This document shows positions 32,154-41,359 of a stretch of 53,681 nucleotides of DNA, piece by piece. The notes below the pieces were generated by a model. The model did not search any database. It saw only the letters and a list, made by a program, of their open reading frames with translations, and was not told the origin of the DNA. The stretch's first letter is position 1; the number at the start of each line of letters is the position of its first letter. Made by a program: the position numbers and the translations under genes. The DNA comes from Oscillospiraceae bacterium (lineage in GTDB: Bacteria > Bacillota > Clostridia > Oscillospirales > Oscillospiraceae): contig JAEDIN010000002.1 in assembly GCA_016292445.1 (NCBI GenBank), forward strand, positions 1 to 53,681. Direction: 5' to 3'.

Positions 32154-32580
32154 ATATCTTGCTTTCACCAATGACGGCTATGCCGTGTTTTTTGAGAAGC
32201 TCCGCCGTTACGCCGTCGCCGGGTGTAAGCGTTCCGCTGAATGTGCCGTCATATATCGTGCCGCTGCCGCATGACGGGCTGTTCTCCTTTAGTATCGCAA
32301 GCTCCGCTCCGAACAGTTTTGCAAGATAAAGTGCAGCCTGTGCGCCTTTTTGAAACTCCGCCGTGACATCTGCACCCAGCTTTGACAGTACCATGCCGTC
32401 AAGTCTCTCCGAGGGTGTTCTCGGCGTAGTCAAGCCGCCGTATGCCTCGGGGCAAACCGGTATCAGCTCGTATTCTGCCTTGAGCTTTTCGAGCTTTTCA
32501 TCACTCATGCGGTTATTGCCGCCGTCATATCTGCAATCAACGCCTAAAAGGCAGGCAGATATAAGTGCTTTCTTCTTCAT
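32152..32580 (-). CDS. DUF523 family protein (YbbK-like)
   Basis: The 142 residues contain the family hallmarks ISACLLGVDCRYDG at the N-terminus, PVCPEAYGGLTTPR and LKENSPSCGSG. The conserved cysteines suggest metal or cluster binding; no reaction is established that I can cite. It overlaps the rhomboid gene by four bases and is the last gene of the run. Confidence 0.88.
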   Translation of the reverse strand: MKKKALISACLLGVDCRYDGGNNRMSDEKLEKLKAEYELIPVCPEAYGGLTTPRTPSERLDGMVLSKLGADVTAEFQKGAQAALYLAKLFGAELAILKENSPSCGSGTIYDGTFSGTLTPGDGVTAELLKKHGIAVIGESKI

Positions 32581-33137
32581 CGTTTTCTAAGCCCCAGAAC
32601 GGCACCGCAAATGCCGCCGATAATATGCGTAAGCTGCGAGATGTTATCACTCATCATCACTCCGTCAACTATCTCGTTGCCGAGGTACAGTACAAGAACG
32701 AGTATTAGCGTTATGGGAATGCAGCCGTCGCGCATACCGGCGAGCGAGGCCATAACTATCATCATAAACACTATGCCCGATGCTCCCAAAAGCATCGTGC
32801 CCGGAAACAGGAACCAATGTACCAGTCCCGACACCAGTGCCGTTATGATGATTGCGCTCAGGAGGTTTCTGCTGCCGTACTTTTCCTCAAGTCCGGGACC
32901 TACGACGAGTATCATCATCATGTTGGCTATGTAGTGGCTGTAATCGGAGTGACCGAGCACATGGAGGATAAAGCGCGGATATGTGAGTATATCGGCAAGG
33001 GAGGAGTGCCAAACGCTGAACAGATATTTGGTCGTCCAGCCGTCTGTGAGCTTGCCCAGCAGCAGCGCACCCAGCGATATAAGCGCAAAGGTCAGAACCA
33101 CCGGTGAGTTATATTGAAGTCTGAACAGTCTTTTCAT
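32577..33137 (-). CDS. Rhomboid-family intramembrane serine protease
   Basis: Rhomboids cut membrane helices. The 186 residues fold into six hydrophobic helices with the catalytic serine S120 in LLGASGIVF and the catalytic histidine H171 in THIIGGICGAVLG. The upstream HYIANMMM segment corresponds to the conserved HxxxN helix. The size is that of the minimal six-helix form. It overlaps both neighbours by four bases; no substrate can be named. Confidence 0.88.
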   Translation of the reverse strand: MKRLFRLQYNSPVVLTFALISLGALLLGKLTDGWTTKYLFSVWHSSLADILTYPRFILHVLGHSDYSHYIANMMMILVVGPGLEEKYGSRNLLSAIIITALVSGLVHWFLFPGTMLLGASGIVFMMIVMASLAGMRDGCIPITLILVLVLYLGNEIVDGVMMSDNISQLTHIIGGICGAVLGLRKR

Positions 33138-33649
33138 TTGAGGCTCTCCAGTGCGTTCTCGTAATACTCCTTTGTGCGCTCGTCAAAGCAGACCATGCGC
33201 ACACGCTCTATCTCGGGATGCTCGAAAAGATACTCGGCAATCGCCTTTATCGCGATGTGCGACGCTTTATCCAGCGGAAAATGATAAACGCCGGTGGATA
33301 TTGACGGAAAATCAACGGTTTTGCAGCCGTTCTCGCTTGCCAGCTCAAGGCAGGAGCGGTAGCAGGAGCGCAGAAGTTCCGGCTCACCCTTGCTTCCTCC
33401 GTGCCACACGGGACCGGGGGTGTGGATAACATACTTTGCAGGAAGTCTGTATCCGCCGGTTATCTTCGCTTCTCCGGTTTTGCAGCCGCCCAGCGTGCGG
33501 CACTCCGCCAAAAGCTCAGGACCTGCCGCCCGGTGTATCGCACCGTCAACTCCGCCACCGCCCAAAAGCGAACAATTCGCGGCATTCACGATGGCATCGA
33601 CCGCCTGCTTTGTTATATCGCCCTTTATAATTTCAATTCTGTCTTTCAT
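33134..33649 (-). CDS. Macrodomain protein (ADP-ribose / O-acetyl-ADP-ribose hydrolase type)
   Basis: The 171 residues are a single macrodomain of the MacroD/YmdB class. Features are GDITKQAVDAIVNAANCSLLGGGGVDGAI at the N-terminus, where the asparagines and glycines line the ADP-ribose pocket, and the loop FPSISTGVYHFP. Members remove ADP-ribose from proteins or deacetylate O-acetyl-ADP-ribose. No sirtuin or ADP-ribosyltransferase is adjacent. The start follows the aldolase stop by one base. Confidence 0.9.
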   Translation of the reverse strand: MKDRIEIIKGDITKQAVDAIVNAANCSLLGGGGVDGAIHRAAGPELLAECRTLGGCKTGEAKITGGYRLPAKYVIHTPGPVWHGGSKGEPELLRSCYRSCLELASENGCKTVDFPSISTGVYHFPLDKASHIAIKAIAEYLFEHPEIERVRMVCFDERTKEYYENALESLK

Positions 33650-33650
33650 T

Positions 33651-34679
33651 TCAAAGTCCCTCTATATCCTTGATAAGCTTGTCCACATTTGCTTCGGTGC
33701 TTGCCCAACTCGTGCAAAAGCGCGTGACCGTGCCGCCGCTAACCTTGTTCTGTATCGAAAAGGCGTAGTTTTCCGAAAGCTTTTTAATCTGCTCATCGTT
33801 CAAAACCGGAAAGATTTGGTTTGTCGGTGAGTCGTAATAAAGCTCAATACCCTTATTCTCAAAGGCGGCCTTGAGTTTTCGCGCAAGGCGCACCTCATTT
33901 TCGCCCACCTCGTAATAGAGTCCGTCTGAAAACAGCGTTTCAAATTGCAGACCGAGCAGCCTGCCCTTTGCAAACATTCCGCCGCGCTGCTTGATGATAT
34001 AGCGAAAATCCTTTTTCAGTGCGTCGTTTAATATGACCACCGCCTCGCCGAACAGTGCGCCATGCTTTGTGCCGCCGATGTAAAACACATCGCACAGTCT
34101 TGCAAGGTCGGGAAGTCTCGGCGTTGCGTCACAGGCAAGTGCGCAGGCAAGCCTTGCTCCGTCAACAAAAAGCATAAGGCCCAGTCTGCGGCAGACGGCG
34201 GACAGCTCCTCAAGCTCGGCGAGGGAATAGACCGTACCCGTCTCGGTCGGCTGGGATATGTACACCATTGCCGGCTGAACGATATGCTCAAACGATTCGT
34301 CGGCACGGTGGCGCAGGACATATTCCTCAACCTGCGAGGCGTTTATTTTTCCGTCATCGCTCGAGAGCGTTATGACCTTATGTCCGGTCGCCTCTATCGA
34401 GCCTGTTTCGTGCGCCTCGATGTGCGCGGTCTGCGCTGCAAGCACTCCCTGATGGGGTCGCAGTGCGGCGGCAATGACGGTCATATTCGTCTGTGTGCCG
34501 CCAACCAGAAAATGTACCGCCGCATCGGGAGCTTCGCACTCCTTTTTTATCATGTTCCGGGCATTTTCGCAGTACGGATCGTTTCCGTAGCCTGCGGTCT
34601 GCTCAAAATTTGTCGCCGTAAAACGGTGGATTATCTGCGGCAGCGCACCCTCGAGGTAGTCGCTTTCAAATCTTATCAT
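33651..34679 (-). CDS. Low-specificity threonine aldolase-like PLP lyase
   Basis: The family cleaves L-threonine or allo-threonine to glycine and acetaldehyde. The 342 residues show the beta-eliminating lyase fold: GGTQTNMTVIAA near 60, the histidine pair AHIEAHETGSIE near 85-96, the PLP-ring aspartate in LFVDGARLACAL, and the PLP lysine K205 in IGGTKHGALF. It resembles the shorter bacterial subgroup, so exact substrate preference is uncertain. It overlaps the ClpE-like gene by four bases. Confidence 0.85.
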   Translation of the reverse strand: MIRFESDYLEGALPQIIHRFTATNFEQTAGYGNDPYCENARNMIKKECEAPDAAVHFLVGGTQTNMTVIAAALRPHQGVLAAQTAHIEAHETGSIEATGHKVITLSSDDGKINASQVEEYVLRHRADESFEHIVQPAMVYISQPTETGTVYSLAELEELSAVCRRLGLMLFVDGARLACALACDATPRLPDLARLCDVFYIGGTKHGALFGEAVVILNDALKKDFRYIIKQRGGMFAKGRLLGLQFETLFSDGLYYEVGENEVRLARKLKAAFENKGIELYYDSPTNQIFPVLNDEQIKKLSENYAFSIQNKVSGGTVTRFCTSWASTEANVDKLIKDIEGL

Positions 34680-37009
34680 GATTTCCTCACCTCGACCTTG
34701 ACCTTATCACCGACAGCAGAAAGCTTTATGCGCGCAACATTTTCGCCTCTGCGCTCAATTATCTTCTCGGCAATCGCGTCCTCGACATCCTTCTGTATCG
34801 TTCTGCGCAGATTGCGTGCACCGTAGGTTACGGAATAGCTATGCTTTACAAGGTAGTCAACAAGCGTATCGTTCCATGTCATTACTATGCCGCGCTCGGC
34901 AATAGCGTCCTTAGTCTCTGTGAGCATGAGCTGCGCTATGGCACGGAAGTTTTCCTCCGTGAGCTGATTAAAGTAGACTATTTCATCAACACGGTTTATA
35001 AACTCGGGGCGCAGGAACTCGTTGAGGGCCTTGAGCGCACGCTCCCTGCCCATGTCGTTTAAGCTGCCGCCGAAGCCGAGTGAGCCGCTTTTGGTGTTGC
35101 TGCCGGCGTTTGTGGTCATGATGATGACCGTGTTTTCAAAATTGACCGTTCTGCCCTGTGCGTCGGTTATTCTGCCGTCATCGAGTATCTGCAAAAGAAT
35201 GTTCAAAACATCCGGATGCGCCTTTTCGATCTCGTCAAAAAGCACCACCGAATAGGGCTTGCGGCGAATTTTCTCGGTGAGCTGACCTGCCTCGTCGTAG
35301 CCGACATAGCCCGGGGGTGAACCGATTATCCTCGAAACTGAGAACTTCTCCATAAACTCGGACATATCGAGCCTTATAAGCGACTCGGGGCTGTCAAACA
35401 GGTCTGCGGCAAGCCGCTTTACAAGCTCGGTCTTGCCAACGCCTGTGCCGCCGACAAAAATGAAGCTCGTCGGCTTGCGCTTTGCCTTAAGACCGATGCG
35501 GCTGCGCTTTATTGCTGCGCAAACGGCGTTGACCGCCTCATCCTGCCCCACAATATGCTCGCGCAGTCTGTCGCCCAGAGCGGCAAGGCGTTCAAACTCA
35601 TCCTCCCTTATTGAGGACGCGGGTATCTTCGTCCAGAGCTCGATTATGCGTGCAAGATTATCTATCGTAAGCTCCGGCTTGCCCTGAAGCTCTATCGAGC
35701 TTATCTCCTGCTCGCGCTGCATTTCCTTGCTTCGCAGCTCCGCAATGCGCTCGTAGCGTTTGTCAAGCACCTCGTCGGTCAGCTCACCGCCGTCGGGCGC
35801 GTCTGCACTCATAAGTGCCTCGCGCTCATAGCGCAGATCGTCAAGATCCTTCCTTGCCTCGGCAAGGCGGATTATATTCTTATCCTTGAGGTTTACATCC
35901 GAGCTTGCCTCGTCTATCAGGTCGATTGCCTTATCGGGCAGGAAGCGGTCGGTTATATATCTCTCGGATAGTTTGACCGCCTCGGCGCACATCTCGTCGG
36001 AGATGACGATGCCGTGGTAGTTTTCGTAATAATGCTTAATGCCCTTTAGAATCTCGATGCTGTCCTGTATAGACGGCTCGTTTATCGTCACCGGCTGGAA
36101 ACGGCGTTCAAGCGCGGTATCCTTTTCGATATGCTTGCGGTACTCGGCAAAGGTTGTCGCGCCGATGACCTGAATTTCGCCTCTGGAGAGCGCGGGTTTA
36201 AGAATGTTTGCCGCATTCATGCTGCCCTCGGCATCACCTGCTCCGACAATGTTATGCACCTCGTCAATGACAAGAATGACATTGCCCTGCTTGCGTATCT
36301 CCTCAATAAGCCCCTTCATGCGGCTTTCAAACTGGCCTCTGAACTGTGTGCCAGCAACAAGTGCGGTGAGGTCAAGCAGATAGACCTCCTTATCGCGCAG
36401 CTTATACGGCACTTGGTCGAGGGCAATACGCTGCGCAAGCCCCTCGGCAACCGCCGTCTTGCCGACACCGGGCTCGCCGATGAGACAGGGGTTATTCTTC
36501 TGGCGGCGGTTGAGTATCTGAATGACGCGCTCAAGCTCCTCCTGCCTGCCGATCATATTGTCAAGCTTGCCGGCTCTGGCTCGGTCTGTGAGGTTAATGC
36601 AGTAGTTGTCCAAAAACTTTTTCTTTGCCGGTCTGCCGCCGTTCTTCTCCTTGGCAGCATCTGCACCACCCTCCGGCGGATTTGCGTTTTGTCCGTTCTG
36701 ACCGCCGAACAGTCTGTTGAGAAACGGAAAGGTCGCGGTCTTGCCGTCGTCCTCGGAATCATCCGGTTCGCCGTTTATATCCATCAGGCTCTCAACACCG
36801 TTGAGGGCATTCATCATATCACCGCTAAGGCTGTCAAGATCTTCATCGGAAATGCCCATCTTATCCATCATATCCTCTACGGGCTTTATGTGCAGTTCAC
36901 GGGCACACTTAAGGCAAAGGCCTTCGTTTTTGGTCTCGTTGCCCTCCATCTTCGTAATAAACACAACTGCTACATTTTTGCCGCAGCGTGAACACATTTT
37001 AACTTGCAT
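34676..37009 (-). CDS. clpE: ClpE-like AAA+ unfoldase
   Basis: This 777-residue Hsp100 protein unfolds substrates for a partner protease. Instead of the ClpC N-domain it has a zinc finger (C6, C9, C32, C35), as in ClpE, then an acidic linker to about residue 130. Two AAA+ modules follow, with Walker A GEPGVGKTA and GGTGVGKTE, Walker B VILVIDEVHN and VLFDEIEKA, and a short coiled-coil middle region. The LGF tripeptide in the second module matches the ClpP-docking loop. clpP is not nearby and no CtsR operator was found in the 64-base upstream gap. GGAGG precedes the ATG by seven bases. Confidence 0.85.
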   Translation of the reverse strand: MQVKMCSRCGKNVAVVFITKMEGNETKNEGLCLKCARELHIKPVEDMMDKMGISDEDLDSLSGDMMNALNGVESLMDINGEPDDSEDDGKTATFPFLNRLFGGQNGQNANPPEGGADAAKEKNGGRPAKKKFLDNYCINLTDRARAGKLDNMIGRQEELERVIQILNRRQKNNPCLIGEPGVGKTAVAEGLAQRIALDQVPYKLRDKEVYLLDLTALVAGTQFRGQFESRMKGLIEEIRKQGNVILVIDEVHNIVGAGDAEGSMNAANILKPALSRGEIQVIGATTFAEYRKHIEKDTALERRFQPVTINEPSIQDSIEILKGIKHYYENYHGIVISDEMCAEAVKLSERYITDRFLPDKAIDLIDEASSDVNLKDKNIIRLAEARKDLDDLRYEREALMSADAPDGGELTDEVLDKRYERIAELRSKEMQREQEISSIELQGKPELTIDNLARIIELWTKIPASSIREDEFERLAALGDRLREHIVGQDEAVNAVCAAIKRSRIGLKAKRKPTSFIFVGGTGVGKTELVKRLAADLFDSPESLIRLDMSEFMEKFSVSRIIGSPPGYVGYDEAGQLTEKIRRKPYSVVLFDEIEKAHPDVLNILLQILDDGRITDAQGRTVNFENTVIIMTTNAGSNTKSGSLGFGGSLNDMGRERALKALNEFLRPEFINRVDEIVYFNQLTEENFRAIAQLMLTETKDAIAERGIVMTWNDTLVDYLVKHSYSVTYGARNLRRTIQKDVEDAIAEKIIERRGENVARIKLSAVGDKVKVEVRKS

Positions 37010-37073
37010 GGTTTTTCCTCCTTTTCAGGGTGGTGAATGTCTATTCTAAGATTATTGCCAAATCCGCCTGTCA

Positions 37074-38087
37074 TCATTTAAGGCGTGAAATTTTTACTTC
37101 CGCACCGGAGATGAGCATAGCATCGTTCGTTCCGAGAAGTGCTCTTTGCGCGCCGCTTTGCTCGGTTTCACAACAGAGCTTCAGACCTCGTTCAAAGCAT
37201 AGCAGCTTATCCTGCGTCAGGGCAAGAAGTTTACCGTCGGAGTAGTCAAAGCATTCTATCTCCGCTTCCGGCTGTGCAGTGCCGCATTGCTCGGCTGCAT
37301 TGTCCACGGCAACGAGCGTCCCCGCTCCGCCGAAGCTGTGCGCGCGCAGCTCAAGCACTATCTCCTCGCCGCAGAAAGCATAGCCTCCTAAATACTTGCC
37401 GTCAAAGGAATATTCGCCCTTTGCCCTGCCGTTTTCGTCGATAAAGCAAAGCTTATCCGCGCCGACGCAGCAAATTCTGCCGCCGAGCCAGCCAATGTCG
37501 TCGAAAACCGTGTTTTCTTCGGAAAATGTGCCAAGCTCATCGGGGCTGTTTAGCGCAAACAGCTTAACAATGCTGCCCTTTTCGCCGGACACCAGCACTG
37601 CAAGATACTCACCCTCCGGTGAGACCGATGCCTTGACTATCCGGCTATCGGCGGAATACCACTTGTACACCTCTGTTTTATCCGCCGAATACAGCGTGAC
37701 CGAACCCTTATAGCCTGCCTCCTCGGTGCACAGCGCGAGATGGCCGCTGTCGGAAAGGTCGGCGCAGATTATATTGTTCTTAGTCTCTATGCCGCTGCCG
37801 TCAAGGAACACGACCTGCGTGCCGCCTATATCGTACACCGCCGCATTATCGGCATTTTCGCACACGGCAGGATATTTAAGCTCAAGCGATTGTTGAATGA
37901 CTGCCTCGCCGTTTGCGTCGTAAACCGTGACGCCTGTGCTCGTTGCGGAGAAAAGACTGTCGCCCGCCGCGGCATAGCATTGATGCGCACCCGTTGCGAT
38001 ATAGTAGCTTTCAACCTTTTTCGCTGAGGCGCACGCCGTCAAAAGCAGACACAGTGTGAGAGCGGCAAAGCAAGTAAGTTTCTTCAT
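37074..38087 (-). CDS. Lipoprotein with beta-propeller-like repeats (DUF5711-like)
   Basis: The 337 residues start with a lipoprotein signal (LLLTAC, lipid-modified C19). After it comes a series of beta-rich units of about 40 residues (LFSATSTGVTVYDANGEAV, VKASVSPEGEYLAVLVSG) resembling WD40/PQQ-type blades. DUF5711 proteins look like this, but I recognise only general likeness. It should sit on the outer face of the membrane. No function is known. It overlaps truA by four bases. Confidence 0.65.
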   Translation of the reverse strand: MKKLTCFAALTLCLLLTACASAKKVESYYIATGAHQCYAAAGDSLFSATSTGVTVYDANGEAVIQQSLELKYPAVCENADNAAVYDIGGTQVVFLDGSGIETKNNIICADLSDSGHLALCTEEAGYKGSVTLYSADKTEVYKWYSADSRIVKASVSPEGEYLAVLVSGEKGSIVKLFALNSPDELGTFSEENTVFDDIGWLGGRICCVGADKLCFIDENGRAKGEYSFDGKYLGGYAFCGEEIVLELRAHSFGGAGTLVAVDNAAEQCGTAQPEAEIECFDYSDGKLLALTQDKLLCFERGLKLCCETEQSGAQRALLGTNDAMLISGAEVKISRLK

Positions 38088-38857
38088 TTTAAGTCCTTTA
38101 TCATCATTTGTCCGGCAGGGCCGTCATACCAGACGCGGTTTAGGTAAAGCCCCTGGGGAGGCATTGTTGGTCCTGTGAGCCTGCGGTCGCCTATCTCAAG
38201 CAGGTGGGGAATATCCTCGGGCAATATCTTGCCGTAGGAGGCATACACCATCGTTCCTACCATCGCCCTGCACATATTGTATAAGAAGCCGTCGGCACAG
38301 ATGGAGACGGTTATGAGGTCTCCCTCCTTCTCAGCTTTGCACCAATACACGGTGCGAACGGTGGTCTTTGTTTCCGTTCCGAGCGACCTTACGGCGGCAA
38401 AATCGTGAGTTCCTTCAAACGCCTTCGCCGCTCTTTTCATAAGCTCTATATCAAGCTGCGAGGGATAAAAGCACGCTCTTTTTTCAAGAAAGGGATCGCG
38501 GATATTGCTGTTATAGATTTTATAAATGTACTCTTTTTTTATGCAGGAGGATATCGCGTTGAAGCTGTCGGGAACCTCGACGGCATCGAGCACCGCAATA
38601 TCGTCCGGCAGGCGCGAATTTGCCGCCAGCGCAAAGCGGTCTATCGGAATGCGGCAGTCGGTGCGGAAATTCGCGCAGTAGTTGAGCGCATGAACGCCGG
38701 CATCGGTACGGCCGCAGCCGGTGAGCTTAACGCCGTGACCGCATATCTTTGCCAAGGCCTCCTGCACAGTCCGGCAGACGGACACATCCGTTTTCTGCAC
38801 CTGCCAGCCGTGGTATCTGCTGCCGTCATATCTGATTTTCAGAGCGATATTCCTCAT
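38084..38857 (-). CDS. truA: tRNA pseudouridine(38-40) synthase
   Basis: TruA makes pseudouridine at positions 38-40 of the anticodon arm. The 257 residues contain IRYDGSRYHGWQ, the catalytic aspartate D52 in GCGRTDAGVHA and the late FLYNMCRAMVGTMV motif. It follows ecfT after two bases, an arrangement widespread in Firmicutes. Confidence 0.95.
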   Translation of the reverse strand: MRNIALKIRYDGSRYHGWQVQKTDVSVCRTVQEALAKICGHGVKLTGCGRTDAGVHALNYCANFRTDCRIPIDRFALAANSRLPDDIAVLDAVEVPDSFNAISSCIKKEYIYKIYNSNIRDPFLEKRACFYPSQLDIELMKRAAKAFEGTHDFAAVRSLGTETKTTVRTVYWCKAEKEGDLITVSICADGFLYNMCRAMVGTMVYASYGKILPEDIPHLLEIGDRRLTGPTMPPQGLYLNRVWYDGPAGQMMIKDLK

Positions 38858-38860
38858 AGC

Positions 38861-39658
38861 TTAAAGTCCGAATCTTTTCATTATAAATATAATCGCCAAA
38901 AATGCCGCGCCAAGCAGCAATGCAGCAAAATCTATGCCCTGCATTTTAAGGGTTTTCATTCTCGTTCTGCCCTCGCCACCGTGATAGCAGCGGCTCTCCA
39001 TGGCTATGGCAAGCTCGTCGGCTCTGCGGAAGGATGACACGAACAGCGGCACCAAAATCGGCAGCAGTGCCTTTGCCCTGCGCATGAGGTTTCCGGTCTC
39101 GAAATCGGCACCCCTTGCCTTTTGCGCCGACATTATCTTATCCGTCTCCTCGATGAGCGTGGGGATAAAGCGCAGTGCCATACTCATCATCATCGACATT
39201 TCGTGGACGGGTACTTTTATCTTTTTAAGCGGATTTAACAGAAGCTCAAGTCCGTCTGTGAGGGCTATCGGGCTTGTCGTGTAGGTAAGCAGGAACGTGC
39301 CTACGATGAGCAGGATTATTCTCACCGACATCATGACCGCCTTGGCGATGCCCTCCCATGTGATTATCCAGCCCTCAATGACGGGTGTGCCGTCGGTGTA
39401 GAAAATATTGAGAAGCGCCGTCAGCACGATTATGAATATAACGGGCTTTAAGCCCTTGAATGCCGCCGCAGGTCGGATCTTTGAAACGAGCATACACATA
39501 CCGGTGACCGCAATGACGAAGGCATAGCTGTACCAGCCTACGGCGTTAAACAGTCCGACAATGTATACGATGACAAGCAGCAGCTTTGTTCTGGGGTCTA
39601 AGCGATGGGCTATGGTGTCACCGGGGAAATACTGACCTAAGGTTATGTCTTTAAGCAT
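38861..39658 (-). CDS. ecfT: Energy-coupling factor transporter transmembrane subunit
   Basis: EcfT couples the two EcfA ATPases to interchangeable substrate-binding S proteins for vitamins or metals. The 265 residues have several membrane helices and the two coupling helices with Ala-Arg-Gly signatures (SAQKARGADFE and AIAMESRCYHGGEGR). It shares one base with ecfA2. No S component is in the window, so this is a general (group II) module. Confidence 0.93.
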   Translation of the reverse strand: MLKDITLGQYFPGDTIAHRLDPRTKLLLVIVYIVGLFNAVGWYSYAFVIAVTGMCMLVSKIRPAAAFKGLKPVIFIIVLTALLNIFYTDGTPVIEGWIITWEGIAKAVMMSVRIILLIVGTFLLTYTTSPIALTDGLELLLNPLKKIKVPVHEMSMMMSMALRFIPTLIEETDKIMSAQKARGADFETGNLMRRAKALLPILVPLFVSSFRRADELAIAMESRCYHGGEGRTRMKTLKMQGIDFAALLLGAAFLAIIFIMKRFGL

Positions 39659-40515
39659 TACTCGGCCCCCCTTTTCAGCTTCAAAAGGGCGTCTTCAAGC
39701 TGCTTGTTGGTATAGATAGAGCCCGACACCGGTACTCCGAGCCGCCTAAGCTCCATGGCTAGCTCCGTTGCCGCCGGAACTGCAAGTCCGATGCTCCGCA
39801 GCTCCTCGGGCTGCGAGAACACCTCCTCGGGAGTTCCGTCAAAGCGTATGGCTCCGTGATTGAAAACGACAAGTCTGTCGGCAAGGCATGCAACATCATC
39901 CATGCTGTGGCTGACTATTATGACCGTTGAGCCGGTTTTTTCGCGGTAATCGCAGATATTGCGCAAAATCTGCTTGCAGCCTGCCGGATCAAGTCCCGCC
40001 GTCGGCTCATCGAGGATGAGAACGCCGGGGCGCATTGCGATAACTCCCGCTATCGCAACCCTTCGCTTCTGACCGCCGGAAAGCTCGAGCGGCGACTTGT
40101 CAAACTGCTCATCGGGGACACCGACAAAGTGCGCCGCCTCGCGAACGCGCTCGTCAATCTGTGCATCATCAAGCCCCATGTTCTTAGGGCCGAAGGCGAT
40201 GTCGGCATAGACCGTTTCCTCAAAAAGCTGATACTCCGGGTACTGGAACACCAGTCCCACCTTGCTCCTGACGTTTTTCGTTGCAAGCTTATCGGCGTTT
40301 ATATCCTCGCCGTCAACCGTCACGGTACCGGAGCTTGGCTTGAGCAGACCGTTTAAATGCTGGATAAAGGTCGATTTGCCCGAACCGGTGTGGCCGATAA
40401 GCCCCACGAACTGACCGTGCGGAATCTCAATATTTATGTCGTCTATCGCGACCTTTTCAAAGGGCGTTCCCGCACTGTAAACATGGCGCAGAGCGCTCAC
40501 TTTTATATCTGACAT
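39658..40515 (-). CDS. ecfA2: Energy-coupling factor transporter ATPase 2
   Basis: The 285-residue ATPase has Walker A GHTGSGKS at 41-48, signature LSGGQKRRVAIAGVIAM and Walker B VLILDEPTAGLDP. The signature variant is typical of EcfA2. It lies seven bases after ecfA1. Confidence 0.94.
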   Translation of the reverse strand: MSDIKVSALRHVYSAGTPFEKVAIDDINIEIPHGQFVGLIGHTGSGKSTFIQHLNGLLKPSSGTVTVDGEDINADKLATKNVRSKVGLVFQYPEYQLFEETVYADIAFGPKNMGLDDAQIDERVREAAHFVGVPDEQFDKSPLELSGGQKRRVAIAGVIAMRPGVLILDEPTAGLDPAGCKQILRNICDYREKTGSTVIIVSHSMDDVACLADRLVVFNHGAIRFDGTPEEVFSQPEELRSIGLAVPAATELAMELRRLGVPVSGSIYTNKQLEDALLKLKRGAE

Positions 40516-40522
40516 AGTTTAA

Positions 40523-41356
40523 TTATCCTATTTCCTTTGCGATTTCTTTTGCGCAATCGGCGATGCCGAGTGCCGAAAGCGGCAGAGCAAAGCCGTTTTT
40601 GTTGAGCTGCCACATTATCTCGGTAGTCGCCGGAACGGCAAGTCCCTCGCTGTGCATCAGCTCCACCTGCGAGAATACCGCCTGCGGAGTTCCGTCGGCA
40701 ACGATCTCGCCGTTTGACATGACCGCGACCCTGTCGGCATTTATGCACTCTGACATATGATGGGTTATCAAAACGATGGTTATGCCCTTTTCGCGGCACA
40801 GCTTCGTCACGGTGTCAATGACCTCGCGCCTTCCCTTGGGGTCGAGCATTGCGGTCGGCTCGTCGAGCACTATAACCTCCGGCTGCATGGCGATTATGCC
40901 CGCTATCGCAACACGCTGCTTCTGACCGCCGGACAAAAGATGCGGTGCATGAAGTCGGAATTCGTACATATCGACCGCCTTGAGCGCATTGTCCACTCGC
41001 TCGCGTATCTCCGCCGAGGGCACACCGAGATTTTCCGGTGCAAAGGCAACATCATCCTCAACAACATTCGCGACTATCTGATTGTCGGGGTTTTGGAACA
41101 CCATTCCTACCGTGCTGCGTATAGTCAAAAGACTATCCTCGTCGCAGGTGTCGATGCCGTTTATTTTAACGCTTCCCTCCGAGGGGAGCAGTATGGCATT
41201 GAGGTGCTTTGCGAGGGTCGATTTTCCCGAGCCGTTATGACCGAGTATCGCGACGAAGCTGCCGCGCTCAATTTCAAGGCTCACACCCTTAAGGCTTTCA
41301 AACTCATCACCCGGATAGGTGTAATGCAGGTTTTCTATTTTAATTACTGAACTCAT
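40523..41356 (-). CDS. ecfA1: Energy-coupling factor transporter ATPase 1
   Basis: The 277-residue ATPase has Walker A GHNGSGKS at 39-46, signature LLSGGQKQRVAIAGI and Walker B VIVLDEPTAMLDP. With EcfA2 and EcfT it forms the energising module. It follows the methyltransferase gene after three bases. Confidence 0.94.
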   Translation of the reverse strand: MSSVIKIENLHYTYPGDEFESLKGVSLEIERGSFVAILGHNGSGKSTLAKHLNAILLPSEGSVKINGIDTCDEDSLLTIRSTVGMVFQNPDNQIVANVVEDDVAFAPENLGVPSAEIRERVDNALKAVDMYEFRLHAPHLLSGGQKQRVAIAGIIAMQPEVIVLDEPTAMLDPKGRREVIDTVTKLCREKGITIVLITHHMSECINADRVAVMSNGEIVADGTPQAVFSQVELMHSEGLAVPATTEIMWQLNKNGFALPLSALGIADCAKEIAKEIG

Positions 41357-41359
41357 TTA

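Noticed and set aside
37010..37073. CtsR operator upstream of the ClpE-like gene
   Set aside because: No tandem GGTCAAA heptads are present in the gap.
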